Assembly: GCA_000231825.2 (NCBI GenBank)
Contig: JH720298.1
Coordinates: forward strand, 1,026,810-1,090,809
From: Tetrahymena elliotti 4EA
Taxonomy: Eukaryota > Ciliophora > Oligohymenophorea > Hymenostomatida > Tetrahymenidae
Direction of reading: 5' to 3'
Length of the DNA: 64,000 nt
The notes under the pieces are model-generated. The model saw nothing but the letters and a program-made list of their open reading frames with translations, did no database searches and had not been told where the DNA came from. This document shows, one piece after another, positions 1 to 14,455 of this stretch. Position numbers and translations under genes: made by a program. Positions within the stretch are counted from its first letter, which is position 1. The number at the start of each line of letters is the position of its first letter.

Positions 1-3000
1 GACGATGAGCTTGTCTTAGAATCTAGGAAGAATTGTGAGCAAAAAAGATGAAAAGACTGCTCAATTTTTCAATTATTCAAAATAAAATTTCTTAAAAATT
101 CAAAAAGTTAACGAATTGATGCCTCCCTTTTTTTCTCGTAGCCATGATAAAATTTTGAAATAATTTGTAAAGAGGGGTGAAAGCTAATATATAAAGTCAA
201 GTAAATTTGTATTTGCAAAAGATTAAAGAGGCTTTATCTTCCCTGTTAAATTGTACCTAGATTTCTCATTTTCTGTTTCAAATGATTTTTAAGTCAACGG
301 AACATTACTTAAAGTTAATCAAGCAAACGACTATATAATCTTTCATAGAACAGGTAAAATAATTGGCTTAACTAGTAAAATTGCTTCTATGCTTATGAGT
401 TAAAGTAATCACAAAGGAGCTAAGCTACCTTCAGGAGATTTTATTTGCCAAAATTTACATGCCCATCTACTTCTGCCTAAGATTGCAAAAAGAATTTTCA
501 AACAAAGAGAAATGATTCTTCAAAATTTAAGATCAGATGGAGAAACACTCATTTAAGATAAAAAGGGTTAAATCATAATTTCTAGTAACCCTTTGATGCA
601 AATGAAAAAATTACAAACTTACTCTTTGAAAGTTACTTCCATGGGATAAGATAAGAGATCTAGAGCGAATAGAAACTCTGAATTTGACAAATTAGATTTG
701 TTTAATGAAAATTCTTTTGAATTGATTAATAGCTATTTGAGATAAGAAGTTGATGCATCTTCAGCAGGAGGTTTATCATCTGGTCGTTAATCTGGTAAAA
801 ATTCTAGTAAGTCTTTCGTATCTAAACAATCTACACTAGGATCTAAGAGTTCGAAGTATAGAATAAGATTTAATTACACTTTAAATTTTAGTTGTATATC
901 AAGTTAGCTCAACTCTAATTAAGATTTATTCTTCTAGTTGAAAATGAATGACATAAATGCGTCTAAGGTTAAAGAAAAATAGAGAAGCTATTTTAGAGTA
1001 AACTTATGCACATATCTGTTATCTACTTGCATAGCTAATAAGCTTAGCTCAGTCAAAAATTAAAATAAAGACTAGATTATTATCAATTAAAATAATGCCA
1101 ATCATAGTGTCTCGTAAACTTTAAATGAATGGACTTTTACTGATGATGATATCCCTACGAGGTTAGTGAAATTAGCAGTACTTAGCGATAACTAAATCTA
1201 AGCTTTGAATTCAGTAAAGTAGAAACAAAATAAATAAGAAAAAAATAATAACAATAGAGATTAAGGTGAAGAAGAAGAAGAAGTCTAAAAAGAAAAAAAT
1301 AATCTTGCCGATTCAAGTAGTGATGAAGGTGATGATGACTATTCTGATTACGAAGAAGATGAAGATGATTAATACAATATTAACCATTTGAGATATAAGA
1401 AAAAAATAATAGATTACTATGATGAAAATGCGAAAAACGAGTAGCTTGATAAAGTATTGACTGACCACTCAGTTACCAATTAAGATATATTAAAAATCGA
1501 CCCTAATTTTAAAGTAAAAAAAGTTATTTAATTTAAATCTTTCTCTTCTGCTTTTGGGAGAGCCTTTGAAGCTGCACTGGTAGAAGCTCTTCTGGATACT
1601 GAAGAAGAAAAAAATCTCTTTTTAGATAGCTAAGTAGGAGATTAGAATTAGCAAAACAATGCAATTATGGAAGAGGCCACATTCAGAGGCGGATACAACA
1701 ATATCTAAGATGCTGCTAATTTACCTTAAAAAATAGGAAACTATCAAAACAGCAGTAGTAACAATAATAATCTTGTTAAGCAAATCAGTAATTAATTTGA
1801 TCACTCTGCTTTATCAACAGCCAACTATATACACCAAGATAAAAATATCAATATTACCTAATAAAACGCAGATGTAAGTATCTTCAATAATAGTGTGAAT
1901 GATATAAGCTATATGCCTTCATTTCATTAAAATAATTAAAATGATAATATAGATCTTTCCTCATATAATTTGCAAACATAAAATAAAAATGCCAAGTATT
2001 TTAATTAATCAGCAAGACCATTTTTCAAGCAACAGGAAGAGCTGAATGTTCATGATAATGAAATACTATTAACACCATCTGTAGATGACCACTAAAGATA
2101 TATTGAAGAATAAACAAATGCAGGTAAATAATTTTTCTAATAGTTTTCATAAATTATCAGGGAGGGGGAGGGAAAAGGAATACTTCTAAGGCTTTTATTT
2201 CTTTTTTTGAATTGATAGAGATATAAAATATTTTCTTTTTTTTTAAATAGAAACATTTAAGAAATCTCTAGAAAAGAAAGTATCAGGTATGCACAACTCT
2301 GTAGAAGTGTCTTTAACCAACTAAATAAATTCTACATTAGGACCTAAATATAAAGATCAAAGCTAAGTTAACTTAATAAAAAGTGAAGTAAATAATAGTG
2401 TGAATAAACATGTTAAATAGATTTAAGAGATTTCATAAAATCAAAATTATGATTCCAATTTAAATAAGAATGAATAGAGGTAATTAGATCCAAGTCAAAT
2501 AAAATCTGATATAACTAAAGATAATGATGAGGCTATTGACGATGAAAGTGGAAAAGCTCATTAAAAAGTAGTAATTTAGCTACTCAATTAAAAAGGCTTA
2601 GTGGGTGTTGAATCTCTTAATAAAGGGAGTATTCATTCTTCTTCTAGATCTTCTCAGAGCTATGGTGGAAACTTCTTAAAAGGTAAAACCTTTAATCACT
2701 CATTTATATTAAAACAATCTTTTAAAAAATAGAAATCATAACAATGTGCAAGTTGCCAAAAAATTCGTATCATTATTCTTCGCTGCTAATTTTCTTTGTT
2801 CTTGTCTTCTTTACTTTAAACATCACTAATTTGATGATTATTGAGAATGACATTCAAGTAATTAATTAAAAATATTATTTTAAATAACAACAAACATATT
2901 TTTTTATTGAAAATAGACTTTTACTAATAACGTTATTGTCCTCAGATAACCAAGAAAATTCTTAAGAAGTTACTCTAAAGTTCTCTTTGGCAGGCTTATT

Positions 3001-4794
3001 TAGTATGAAATCTAAGCAAACGTGCTAAACGATCCAACAGGATAAATTATGAACATTACTAATTTTTATATTGGTGATGGTTTGAAAGAGTATTACTCAT
3101 TAATTTAGTAATTTAATCCAACTATGATAGAATATCTTTCAAAACTTGAAAGCTCTTTGGATGATTAATAAAGAAAAGTATTTATTTATCAGGACTTATT
3201 CCCTTATGAACAAGAAATCGACTTTATTCTATCAATATCTTACAATTTAAATTTTTTGTATGGAGCTTAGAACAATAGCACAAATATAAAAATTAAAGAT
3301 TGCTATTTATACTTGAGATAAAATTACTTTTAGTTTAGCTCTGACATTCTTGATTTTGGTAATTTCTTAGTAAGTGATGCTCTAAATACAATTGATAGTT
3401 TGATAACTAAATTTACAGTGATTGCTGTGTGTGCTATTGTAGGTGTGATATTTGTCGCTTTAATTTCTCTTCCTATTCTACGTCTCATAAATTTGTACGA
3501 AGAGAAAATTATGATGATAGTTTCGCGTATAAACTATGACAATTCCCAAATAGAAAAGCTCAAATTGAGTGTCTGCCAGTAGCTCATTGACATAGATTAA
3601 TACGATTGGCTAAAATATAATTTTAATGACATAATTAGTTTGAAATTTGATTAATTTGATGCAAATATGGTAAATTCCTAACATGATCTCACGAAAGCAG
3701 GTAGTAGCAAAAAGGAGAGTGATAAAGTTGCAATATCTAACCTTCTAAAAATGTAGTAAGAAATAAAGTAGCAGCCTGGCTATGCAAAAACAGACAAAGT
3801 TGATTAGAAAATAGCTGTAGAGGCATCTAAGATAAAGAAAAAAAAGATATATAATGATGGAGGCAGCAGCTACAAAGAGTATTAAATGAATATAAGGAAT
3901 AACATAAACAAAAATTATGTGTTGCAATCAAAAATAATAAATCAAAAGTTAAGTGTTTTCTAAAGATTTATTCCACTATTTGGATTGACTATTTGCAATA
4001 CAATCTATTTTTTAGTTATCATCATTTATCTTTCAAGCAATAAAGATTTGCTTAAAACACCTGTCTAAATGAATTAGAGAACAATCAGGAACCACATTTC
4101 TTAATCTACAATTAAAATTTCCTCAGAACTTTTAACTTTTGATACTATAGTTTAGGGATTTGTTTCTGGTACAAAATCTAATGATTTAAGTAAATTTTAA
4201 ACAAAATTAACTGATATGGTTTTATCTTCATAATAAGATCTTTCAAATGTTACTTCCATAGTTTATGGTAGTAATCCTTTCCCCACAGATATATTAAACA
4301 AATTCAAAGATTTTGAGCAAGGTAATATCTGTTCATACTTAACAAAATTCAACTGTACTTAATCTGATGTAGGAAATTAATATGCTTCAAGTTTCATTTT
4401 AAAAGATCAATAAAAAGTAATTAATTCATACCCATAAGTTATAACTGTAGATGATCCGCCTTTAGATTTACTTTTATCATATTCAAACTCAGAAGACCAT
4501 TTTAAGACTTTCATAAAAGGCTTCTTAATCTAAGATGAAGCCATAGATTTATATAGCTCTAGTGTCAACTAGAGTATTGGTACTATTTCTTCTTAAGTAT
4601 AAACCTTCTTAGAGTAGTATCTTTAAATATTTGGAAATTTATTTGGAGTGTGCATTATAACAATATGCTATTTATCCTGGTTAAACCTTTACGAAAGGAT
4701 ATAATTAATGAATTTACTTCTTACTTTTATTCCAGAAGAAAAGCTCTTGGAAGAAGTGACTTTATAAATGCTTAAATCCCTCATCAGGATGTGA
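1..4794 (+). CDS. TmcB/TmcC-like PAS membrane protein, 5' part missing
   Basis: The 3' part of a large multi-pass membrane protein. Exons are 2-2123, 2251-2682, 2733-2857 and 2917-4794, giving 1,518 readable residues and a TGA stop at 4792. The window opens just before a PAS-like domain (motif VNELMPPFFSRSHDKIL, about residues 37-53), the hallmark block of ciliate and Dictyostelium TmcB/TmcC-type proteins. A long Ser/Asn/Gln-rich acidic cytoplasmic part follows. Four hydrophobic segments then lie near residues 860-880, 1058-1082, 1245-1267 and 1466-1486. The ending, FIPEEKLLEEVTLQML, is shared with the next gene. The architecture suggests a membrane sensor with two extracytoplasmic loops; ligand and output are unknown. 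The N-terminal membrane segments seen in the neighbour should lie left of the window. Family assignment is inference from motif and layout; the gene model itself is firm, since frame stays open through all splices. Confidence 0.82.
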
Positions 4795-6383
4795 AATAAG
4801 AAATTATGTAAATAACCACAGTTGAAAATAGCAGCTTTTAGCGTAAATATAGTCAAAATAAAAATTTTTTATACTGGAACATTTTTTTTAGCGAAGCAAA
4901 ATCAATAAAGTATACAATTTTAATACTGTAAATCCTCACATATTAGCATCTCCCTGTCTAAATTTTCCCCACTACCATGGGTGTTAATGTTCAAAAAAAA
5001 TTTTTTTGAGGCTACTTTTTTAAATCTCATCACTCATTAGAAAAAAAGATTTTTCAACCCTGTTAATAACTAATCTAAATAATCTATTTTTATTAGCACT
5101 TTATTATTTGATTTTTTAATCATTTATGTAAAATATTTATCAGTTTTATATGTAGGAGGAGGAGGAACTAAGCATTTTTTATTTGCTTGCATTTTTATTA
5201 AAATTTTTAACTATTTTAATAAAAATTATCAGCCCACAAATATTTTTTTTATCTTTATTTCCTATTTATTTTGTTTCGAAAAAAATGGTTTTGATAAAAA
5301 TCTCATTCGATTAAATCTTTTTTTATGAATTGCATTCAGTAAAATAATTCTCCACTAAATATCTGATTTATGTGAGAGCTAATGAATGAATGATTGCCCC
5401 AAAACAGATTCAATGCATATTTGTTAAAATAAGAACAAACAATTTTAATAATTCAAATACAAAAATTCATTTTATTTCCTATACAAGTTTTAAAATCATG
5501 CTACTTGATTAAACACAGTTTTTAGTTATCATTTAAAGAATTTTGATTTGATATGATTTTTTATATTTAAAATTGAGGATTTCTCTTTTAACAAAAACTA
5601 ACTTTAAATGTTTAAATAATTCTCGGATTAGTGTCCAATCAATTGGTTGAAATAATATATTTTAATTTTATTTCTTCTACATTTATTCTAACTAGAGAAA
5701 AATTATGATGTTTTAATGATTATTATTCAATAAAACAATTTATTGTCAGTTGGAATATTTATTTCTTAATTTATTTATGTATCTATAAATTATTCAATAA
5801 ATTATTAATTTTGGAAAAATTTTAAATTAATAACTCTTATTTGCTTATCTTTTTAAGTAAAAAATTGGAAACATTTTGCTATTAATTTTCCTTTATTTAT
5901 TTTGTAAGAAATAATTTAAATAGACTGTTTGTTTGATTCATTAAATCAAATAATTACTTTGATTTATTTTAAGTATTAATAAAAATAATATTTTTTTAAC
6001 CAATTAGAAACTCATTGAAACTAGTTAGTTAATTCATAAATTAAAAAAATTTTGCAAAGAGATAGATAGAGATATCTTTACTTTTAGCCAGAAGAATCAG
6101 AAAAAATAAGAAATTATGAAGAAAAAACTCAAACATATACATACATGTATTTATAATTACTATTTTATTAAAGATTAACTAAGTATGAGATATGTTTCAA
6201 TTGCTATTTTCGTTCTATCAATTTTTGTATTTATTCTAACAAAAGAATTTAATTTTACATTTAGAAATTAAAATTTGAAATTCCTTTACATTAATTTATT
6301 TGTTTGACAAAATATCAAAGGAACAAACAACAAAAACCAAGTTAATTACAAAATTAATAATAAAGATTAATTTCAATCAATAA
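4795..6383. other. Intergenic spacer between the tandem paralogues
   Basis: About 1.6 kb of A+T-rich sequence with homopolymer runs. I see no convincing coding frame, RNA gene or repeat. The reading frame of the downstream gene is closed by a TGA at 6276-6278, so the downstream coding part most simply starts at the first in-frame ATG after that. Confidence 0.6.
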
Positions 6384-9300
6384 ATGATCAAAAAGAAATC
6401 AAAGGTTTTGTTTATAAGATACTACTTAGAGTCAATTGTTTAAATTATTGAAGATGATTATTTATTTTCCAATATGCAGCTCATGATTTGCAAAGCTATT
6501 TTATTTATTTCTTAGTTTTAAGTTGGAATATACATTCTTTAAAATTCCAGTGATAGAGCTTTGATTGATCTCAAAATTTAATCAGTGGCTCAGATAGCTT
6601 AGCTACTGTCATTAAATTATATACTTGTGCTATAAGATTCTTACTATGTTTCTCTAATAGTTTTATGCATCTTACAATCTTTAATTTATCTCTATTTCAT
6701 ATATGTAGGTATATTCTCTATCTTTTAAAATAAATTTGCTTAGTTGTTCTAGCATTACTAATCATTATTTAGAAAGATAAACTAGCTTATGAGTACTTAC
6801 TTATTTTTGTTTATTTACTTGCTTATGAACTATTAAATTGAATTATCGCTATCTATCCTTGCGTGCAATCAAAATTCATTATTTTCTCAAGATAGGATTA
6901 TTGCAGATAATTCGAGCTAGGCAAGTTGCAATTTGATGACTTGGTAGAAAGGCTTGGGAATTTCAGGATTAATAATGAGTGGAATAAATGCCTTTATTTG
7001 CTTGTATTTCTTTAGGAGCCATTAATTTCAAGATGAGAATTTACTTAAAAGGAAATATAGTATAACATTTCTATTCATTATAATAATAAAATCTTTAATT
7101 ACAATTACTCAATTCTCAAATATAACTGAGAGTTCGATGCTTATATTTAAGCACATTTTGCTTTAATTATATGGATTAATTAGTATATATGATTCTATCT
7201 TTAATTAGCCTTTTTAAAATGAAGAACTCAGCAAATTTTATATAAAAATATCTAGTGCATTATATTGTATAATAATATGCTTTAATGCTTGGGTTCATAC
7301 AAGTTGGCTGAAAGACTTTGAATTGTTTTATTTAATATTAACTTTGTCTATTATTTTAGAGGCGTTTTTAGTTTAGATTTATAACTATAGATTTGAGAAG
7401 AGAATGCATGTAGATGTCTACTCTAAATAAAATATTTAAAAGACTTTAAGAGGCTTTCGCTTTGATTTATACATAAGTGAGTTAGTTAATCTGGGCCAGC
7501 AGAGCTTGTAAAGAGAAGATTCTAAATTAAGATTGTAAAAAATCTTTTAAATTCATTAGTATAATTGTAACTTAAACAAATGTTACTGTGATTAGATTAT
7601 CTAAATGAAGCATGATTTAACAAAACAACAATTTAGTGGAAATTTGTTAAAATTTTAATAGCTATTTTTGAACGAAGACAATAAGACAGTAAATTAACAA
7701 GCAATACTTTAAGTGGCTGATTCTCTATTTACTTACTCTCTTAATTAAAAAGGGATATTAGATGATTAAATTGAATTTGAATACTTATCTTTACAATATA
7801 TTACTTTTATTGTTAAATGCTACAAAAACTTTACTAAAGCTAATTATTTATTAAAACAAATGATTCAATAAATTAAACATAGATTTAGTGACTAGTCTAT
7901 TTATTTTTAGCTTATAGCAAATATCATCACTCAAAGACTTGAAAGCGAAATAGGAAAGTTGAATGAGTAATTTATTCAATAAAAAAACTAAGAAGAGCTT
8001 AATATTAGACATGTGACTCTATCAGATGAACTAAGTAATTTCTACATTCCTATTTTTAAGAATATCATTCATGATAAGTAGGAAATGTGGGGTAAAATGC
8101 AACAAGGATTTGCAAATATGAACTAGTTCTAAGTTTAGGTTCTGAAATTAATGTAAAAAATCTAACATACCAGAATTGATTTTTTCAGGTAAACTAGAAA
8201 AGCTGAGAGATAAATTGATTTAAGCTACTGTTTAATGACCAAAAAGCTAAAATCGCTCTTTTATCTCTTTGTTTTAAATGATAATTTAAGTTCTTATCAT
8301 TTAGAGGAAGAAATATTAGACTTAAGAAAGAGAGATGCTTTTTCTGAAAAAGATGTTCTTTCTAATGAAAATTTAATTAAAAAGAATATTGTGAGCATTA
8401 CAATCAGCATTTCAGAGAATTTGGGAATGATTAAAAGTAAAAAAGATTAAAAGACAGCTTAATTCTTTGGTTTTAATTCTTAAGAATTTTAAAAGATTAA
8501 TAGGATCAATGATTTAATGCCTCATTTCATAGAAAAGAATCATGATAATATGATAAGATAATTTGTCTCTAGAGGTACGAGCTCCTACATTAAGTCATTT
8601 CTCTACTCGTTTTGTGTCAATAACAAAGGGTATGTCATGCCTGTGAAGATTTACACAGATTTCTCTTTTTTATCTCTCGATGATTTTTATATATAAGGGG
8701 TTATGTTAAAAGTCAATAAAGGATCTTAATATATGGTCTTCGAAAGGACAGGTAAAATCGTGGGAATCACAGAAAAGTTAGCTTAAAAATTATTTATTGA
8801 AACTGATATCTTGAAAACTCTTCCTCCAGCTGAGTAGGCTATTAAAAATCTAAATGCTTTATTATTGTTCCCTCAAATTATATCCAAATTGCAGAAAAAG
8901 AAAAAATTTATTTTGTAGAATTATGAATAGCAGCCTTAAGATGTTATTCAATAAAGTGATAAAGGGTATTTCTACTTTGACTCGACTTTTATGAGCTAAT
9001 ATTAGCAATTTTTATCTTATTTTGATAAAAAGAAAATGACTTAAACCAAAAGTAGAAATCCAGAATCAATTTCAACAAAATATGAAACAAATTTAAATCT
9101 TGATCTTCTTTCTAGAGAGGCTATGAGAAAATACCATAAATTCATTAAATTTTAAATAAAATCAAAAAGTTTACAAAGCTCCTCAAAATATACAATAGGC
9201 CAGAGCCAAAAGACAGAAAGCAGTTTTTTAAAAAATAGATTAAATTAAAGTACAAATAACCCAACACACAGCATAAATACACAATTTACAAAATAAATAT

Positions 9301-12300
9301 TTAAATTTCAAAAATTAGCTTTGAAATTGTACAAAATGTCTTTTAAATATGCTCTTTCTTATCACACCTTACCTATTTTTTCAAGTTAATTAGACAATTA
9401 AAATAGATCTTAGAATAATATGTAAAGTAATTCAAGAGAAATCTATTTTTCATTACAAATAGATGATATGTAGTTAAAAGAAAACTAGAAATAAAATTAA
9501 AGTTAATATGAGAACACATTTCAAGAGAATCTTGCAAATTATTTAACTAAGCTCTCCTGTATTCCTACTCTGTAGCAGCTCAATAAATATATCTTGTAAT
9601 AAAGTGAAGATGAAGATGAAGAGGAAATGCAATTAAAAGAACAATCTTCAACAATAGACCAAAAAATACCAAAGTCTTTTCTAAAGTTTCTCAATTAGAA
9701 TGCGTAAAAAACTAAAAGAAAAGAGGAAGAAGTTTAGTCATAGAATTCAAATAGGTAGAAAAAATCAAGATTTGCTCAACAAGATTAGAGTGAAAATATA
9801 AGCTTCAGTTCTTATCAGTCTTCAAGTAGCCAATCTGAAAGCAACTCAGAAGAAGAAGGAATGAGCTTTGGTGAAGATGGTAATAATTAAAAACCTTCAG
9901 ATAGTAAAAATTTGGTGATGTAAAAAAATATATCTGATAAATTCTCAAAAATTTAAACAAAATTAGACTAAATTTTAGAGGATAATGAAATCTCTGTTAC
10001 AGATATGCTTTCAATAGATTCCTACTACAAAGCTAAAAGGGTTATACTTTAAAATTCGAATGCAGGAGGTTTTATTTCTGTACTAGAAGCAGCCATAGCT
10101 TAAGAATTATTTGAATTGAGAAAAGAAAATTAAATTAAAAGTCATTATTATTCTAAAGAAGATTCTTCATAAAATTCAATAAAATTTTTGGAGAGTTAAA
10201 ATCATAATGAAGGATAAATTACCTTTAGAAATATTCAACCAAATATTTCAATGTAAAAAAGCTCCTTAAATCAGAGAAACCAATTCTAAAAATTGAAATC
10301 TGACATTTCTGGCCTATCACAATCAAAAAAAGAAAAATCATAAAGGAATTCTCTGTAATTTATAGAAGATAAAGAAGAAGAATAGAATCTCCAATAATAA
10401 AATGTTAAAAATTATGATGAAAATATTGAAGAAATCCATCTTAACCTCTAACAAGATCAGAATAGCTTTATAAATATTTCTCACAGGCTTGATGCTTCTC
10501 ATGAAATTTTAACAACTAACAATCTAAATTAATCTTATCGCCATCTAAACCCTTCTTCTCATCTATTTGTAGCTAAAAGTAATGAAATTGCACAGGAATA
10601 AACTACTTAAGATTACTTGGATGCCTCTCCTTTGAAGTATAGAAATTTTTAAAGTAATTCAATTTTTTATCATTTCATTCACAAATAAGAATTATTTTTC
10701 AATTTTCTTTTAAAATAAATATGAAATTTTTTTCAGTAAATTTCAATTAATTTTCTGATTTAAGCGTTAAAAATTTAATTACGAAATAATAATTATTTCT
10801 ATTTATTTTTAATTTCTAATTCATAAATCTATTTTTTTGACAAATCATTGATATTTTATTAATATTAACTAATTTAATTTTTTAGAATAAGAGTCATCAT
10901 AATTGGTAGCAGAAAGTACATCTGATAACATAAAATTAAAAAAATCAATTTCTAAAAAGAATAAATTTGTTAAGAATTCTTCATTATTTGCTCATAATTC
11001 TGATTTGCAAAATAATTTAAAGATTAAGTTTATTCAAAACTCTACATTAGAGCAGGATTTAAACTATAAAAATTTATCAAGTTTACCTACTAACAACTAA
11101 AAAATTGAGATAAAGCACTTAAAGCATGATATATCAGGTAGTTCTAAAATAGGGACTCATTAAAAAACTAATGCTAGCAAATAAGCACATGAAGATTTAC
11201 TAAATGTTTTATTAAATAATGGAGGCTTGAAAGAAGGATTAGGTGAAAAAGTCAGTGTACACTCTTCTTCTAGATCTTCAAGTTCATAGGTTGTGGTCTT
11301 CTTAAAGGGTAACTTTAACAAAATTACTTAATATTTTATCAGAAATAATCATTTTTCAATTTAAAATGTTAAAAATGTGCTTAGCAATTATTAATTATAT
11401 TAAAAAATTAAAAAATAAACAATTTAAAAATTTACAAAACTGAAAATCTTAAAATGTTTATAATTGATTTTAAAATTTATTTTAATTAAAAAAGCATTAA
11501 AACGAATAAACAATTTAATACTAATTTTTCAGAACAGAAATAATCTAAAAAACAAAAAGTTTAGCAGAAATATCCCCATAAAAAACAGTCTAAATTAAAA
11601 ATTTTAATTTTAATTATTATAGATTTCATTCAAAATTAACAACTTAATTTTAAATAAAAAAAATAGCTAATGTTTGTTTAACAGAATTAATTTCTTTTTT
11701 ATCAAAAACAGCAATTTTTCAATTCAAAGTGTTTATAACTGACTTCAGCTGTTTGATATTGATTCTATTAAAAATAAAGAATTGAATATCAAGAAAGCAA
11801 AAGTTTAACAAATTAATAATTTTAAATTTTAAAAAAATATTTTTTATTATTGATTGTATTCAAAATAAACTATTTAATATTAAATATTTAAAATAGAAAT
11901 AATCTAAAAAGCAAAAGTCCCAAGTGGTGCTAAAAGCTATTCAGTTTTGCTGGTAATTTTTACTCTGATTTTTATTGGGCTGAACTTAACTAACCTAATG
12001 ATTATTTAAGATGACATGCAGGTAAATAGTGAATTAATAATAGATTTAATTTTTAATTATTCTTCTAATCTAAATAGACTTTTTCTGAGAGTACTTTAAT
12101 TATAAGATCTCCAAGAAAGCTTCTAAGGAATTATGCTAAATCGCTTTATGGAAAGTATATTTTATTACAAATAGAATCTAATTATCTGACAGACACTAGT
12201 GATAAATACTTTAAATAATTGGGGGAGAAATATTTAACTTCAGGTATGAAAGACTATATTACAATTTTAGAAACTCAATCTACAACACTGATTCAATATT

Positions 12301-14024
12301 TGCAAAAATATCAATCAGAATAAGATTCTAAAACATATAATTTTCACTTATACAACAATTATGTTTTATTTTAATCTCAATTTGACACTTCTTTGTTTTT
12401 TGATAGTATCATTTATGATTTACTCTGTAATTAGTAAAATTATGGTCAGAATGTATAAAATAACTGCTTTACTACATTGAGAGCTAATTTTTTTACTTAT
12501 GGTACATCTGTTGCTAATTTTATTTCTTTTGTTATTGATACCATTATCGATACTGCTTAAAATCTCATTCTTAAGTTTACTTACATTTCTGTAGCTGCTA
12601 TAATAAGTGTTATTGTTATACCTCTTTGTGCTATACCATTTGCAAAGAATATAAACTCTTATGAAGAGAAGATCCTAATGATTGTCAGTAGAGTTTATTA
12701 TTCACAATCTTAAATAGAAAGATAAAAGCTTCATATTTGCTAACAACTACTTCAACTAGATGATAGTGAGTGGCTTAAATAGAATTACAGTGATGTATTT
12801 AACTTAAAGTATCATATGTTTGATCAACAAATGATCAATACTATTCACTAAACGAAAACTGATTAGGAATCTAAAAGAGTTGAAACTACCTTCTAAAATA
12901 AACAATTCTTAAAAAGTAGAAATCAGACCTATATTTCTCCCCCTAAAATAAATAACAGCAAAGTTAAAAGCACTGCTAACTAATTAGACTCAAAGTTGAA
13001 GTCTTAAAAAGAAAATTAATAAAACCCAGCTAAAAAACCAGTTTAAAATACCTTATTATTTAATTCAATTGGTTAAAGGTAGAATTAATAAATTTCATAA
13101 GGAAGCTTTAACTCAAGCATAATGCAAAGTAGAGGAAAAAATTACATCTTATAATCAAGAATTCAAGACTAAAAACTCAGTGTAATCAAAAGAATTTAAT
13201 CTTTACTAGTTTTGATGACAGTTGCAATTGTTTATTTTTTGATTATTATCATTTACTTAAATGAAAAATCTTCTTACCTTCAGTTACCTGTGTAAATTAA
13301 CAGAAAAACTAATTTAATACACGTTAATTCTATCAATTATTTGATTTCAAGTGAATTCCTTGCCTTTGATAATAAGCTTAGAAAAGTATTACCTTCCTAT
13401 CAGATTAATGACCTCGAAAGTTTTTATGATATCGTTAACTCCAGCTTAGATAAAATTCAGTAATAATCAAACGAATTAACCGATATCATGTATGGTGATA
13501 ACCCGTATACACCTGAAGTAAAATAAAAAATGAAAAATTTAATGGAAGGTTATATTTGTCCATATATGACTATTAACAACTGCACTGGTAGCCCAGATTA
13601 ACTCACTGATTTTGGCATTAAAACTACAATTGCTTAATTTTTTTAAATTCACAATTCATTTCTCAATGTGTTTGATCCAACAGACACTCCTGATGACTAA
13701 CTTAAATAATACCTTAACTCTTAAGAAAGAGTCATTGCATTTACAGATTTTTTCAAAACAAAAGACGAAGTTTTTGATGTCTTCAGTTCAACCGCAAATC
13801 AAAGTATAACATCAGTTTCTAATGAAATTTAAGATTTTATCTAAAATTTCTTGATTTACTGTGGGTGTGTAGTTGCTCTCCTAATTATTAGTTTATTTAC
13901 CTATACAGTAAGAAATCTATATAAAAAAATTTAACTTACAAATATGTTCTTGATATTCATACCTGAAGAAAAGCTCTTCGAAGATGTCACTCTTCAAATG
14001 CTAAAAAATATTAAAAAAATGTGA
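6384..14024 (+). CDS. TmcB/TmcC-like PAS membrane protein, complete paralogue
   Basis: Complete paralogue of the preceding gene. Exons are 6384-10653, 10886-11308, 11897-12021 and 12078-14024, giving 2,254 residues and a TGA at 14022. The start is the first ATG after an in-frame TGA at 6276. Residues about 35-350 hold eight or nine hydrophobic segments (for example SALYCIIICFNAWVHTSWL). A helical region rich in Lys/Gln follows to about 690, where TPR-like repeats sit in the family. The PAS-like block INDLMPHFIEKNHDNMI lies near residues 706-722 and the domain runs to about 830. A Ser/Asn/Glu-rich stretch leads to four more membrane segments near 1580-1600, 1775-1797, 1980-2000 and 2197-2217. 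The tail FIPEEKLFEDVTLQML matches the neighbour. All three intron positions and phases match those of the first gene. Role, inferred: membrane sensor. Assignment to TmcB/TmcC rests on motif and layout only. Confidence 0.84.
11309..11896 (+). repeat. Expanded intron with internal repeats of its own 3' end
   Basis: Second intron of the complete PAS gene, 588 bases, against 50 bases at the same place in its paralogue. It is built from diverged repeats: a block around GAAATAATCTAAAAA occurs at about 11,537 and again at about 11,896, where it forms the true exon start, and variants of a TTCAAAATAAAC-type segment recur near 11,625, 11,765 and 11,850. The pattern suggests repeated duplication of the intron's 3' end. 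The splice acceptor at 11,896 is chosen because it restores the frame and matches the paralogous junction. Confidence 0.6.
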
Positions 14025-14455
14025 AAAAAATACTCAACTTAAAAATAAATAATTAAATCAATTTTATTACTATTATCATCCTATTCAATTCTTATATACT
14101 GTGAGTTATCATATAATAAGATACTTTTCAGAATTTTTGGTCCTTGTTCTTACAATTTCGAATATTTTTTTGAATTTAAAAATTTTTTTGAAATGAATAA
14201 TAAATAGATGAAAGATGGATGATTAATACATAAATAATTTATTTAAAAAATAAAGAAAAAGTCAAATTTCTAAGTGAAATAAAATTATTTATTATAAATA
14301 AAATAAAAAATAAAAAGTGAACTATTTGCAAATCATTAAAAGTTATTTATTATTTTAGTTAATTAAGTTATGAATTCTTAATTAATTTCCAATTTGATTT
14401 ATTTGCAAAGTTATTTATAAATATATAAGTAATAGGAATCTGCAATCTCTGGATC
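14025..14455. other. Intergenic, no feature seen
   Basis: A+T-rich sequence downstream of the complete PAS gene. No coding frame or structured element stands out. Confidence 0.5.
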
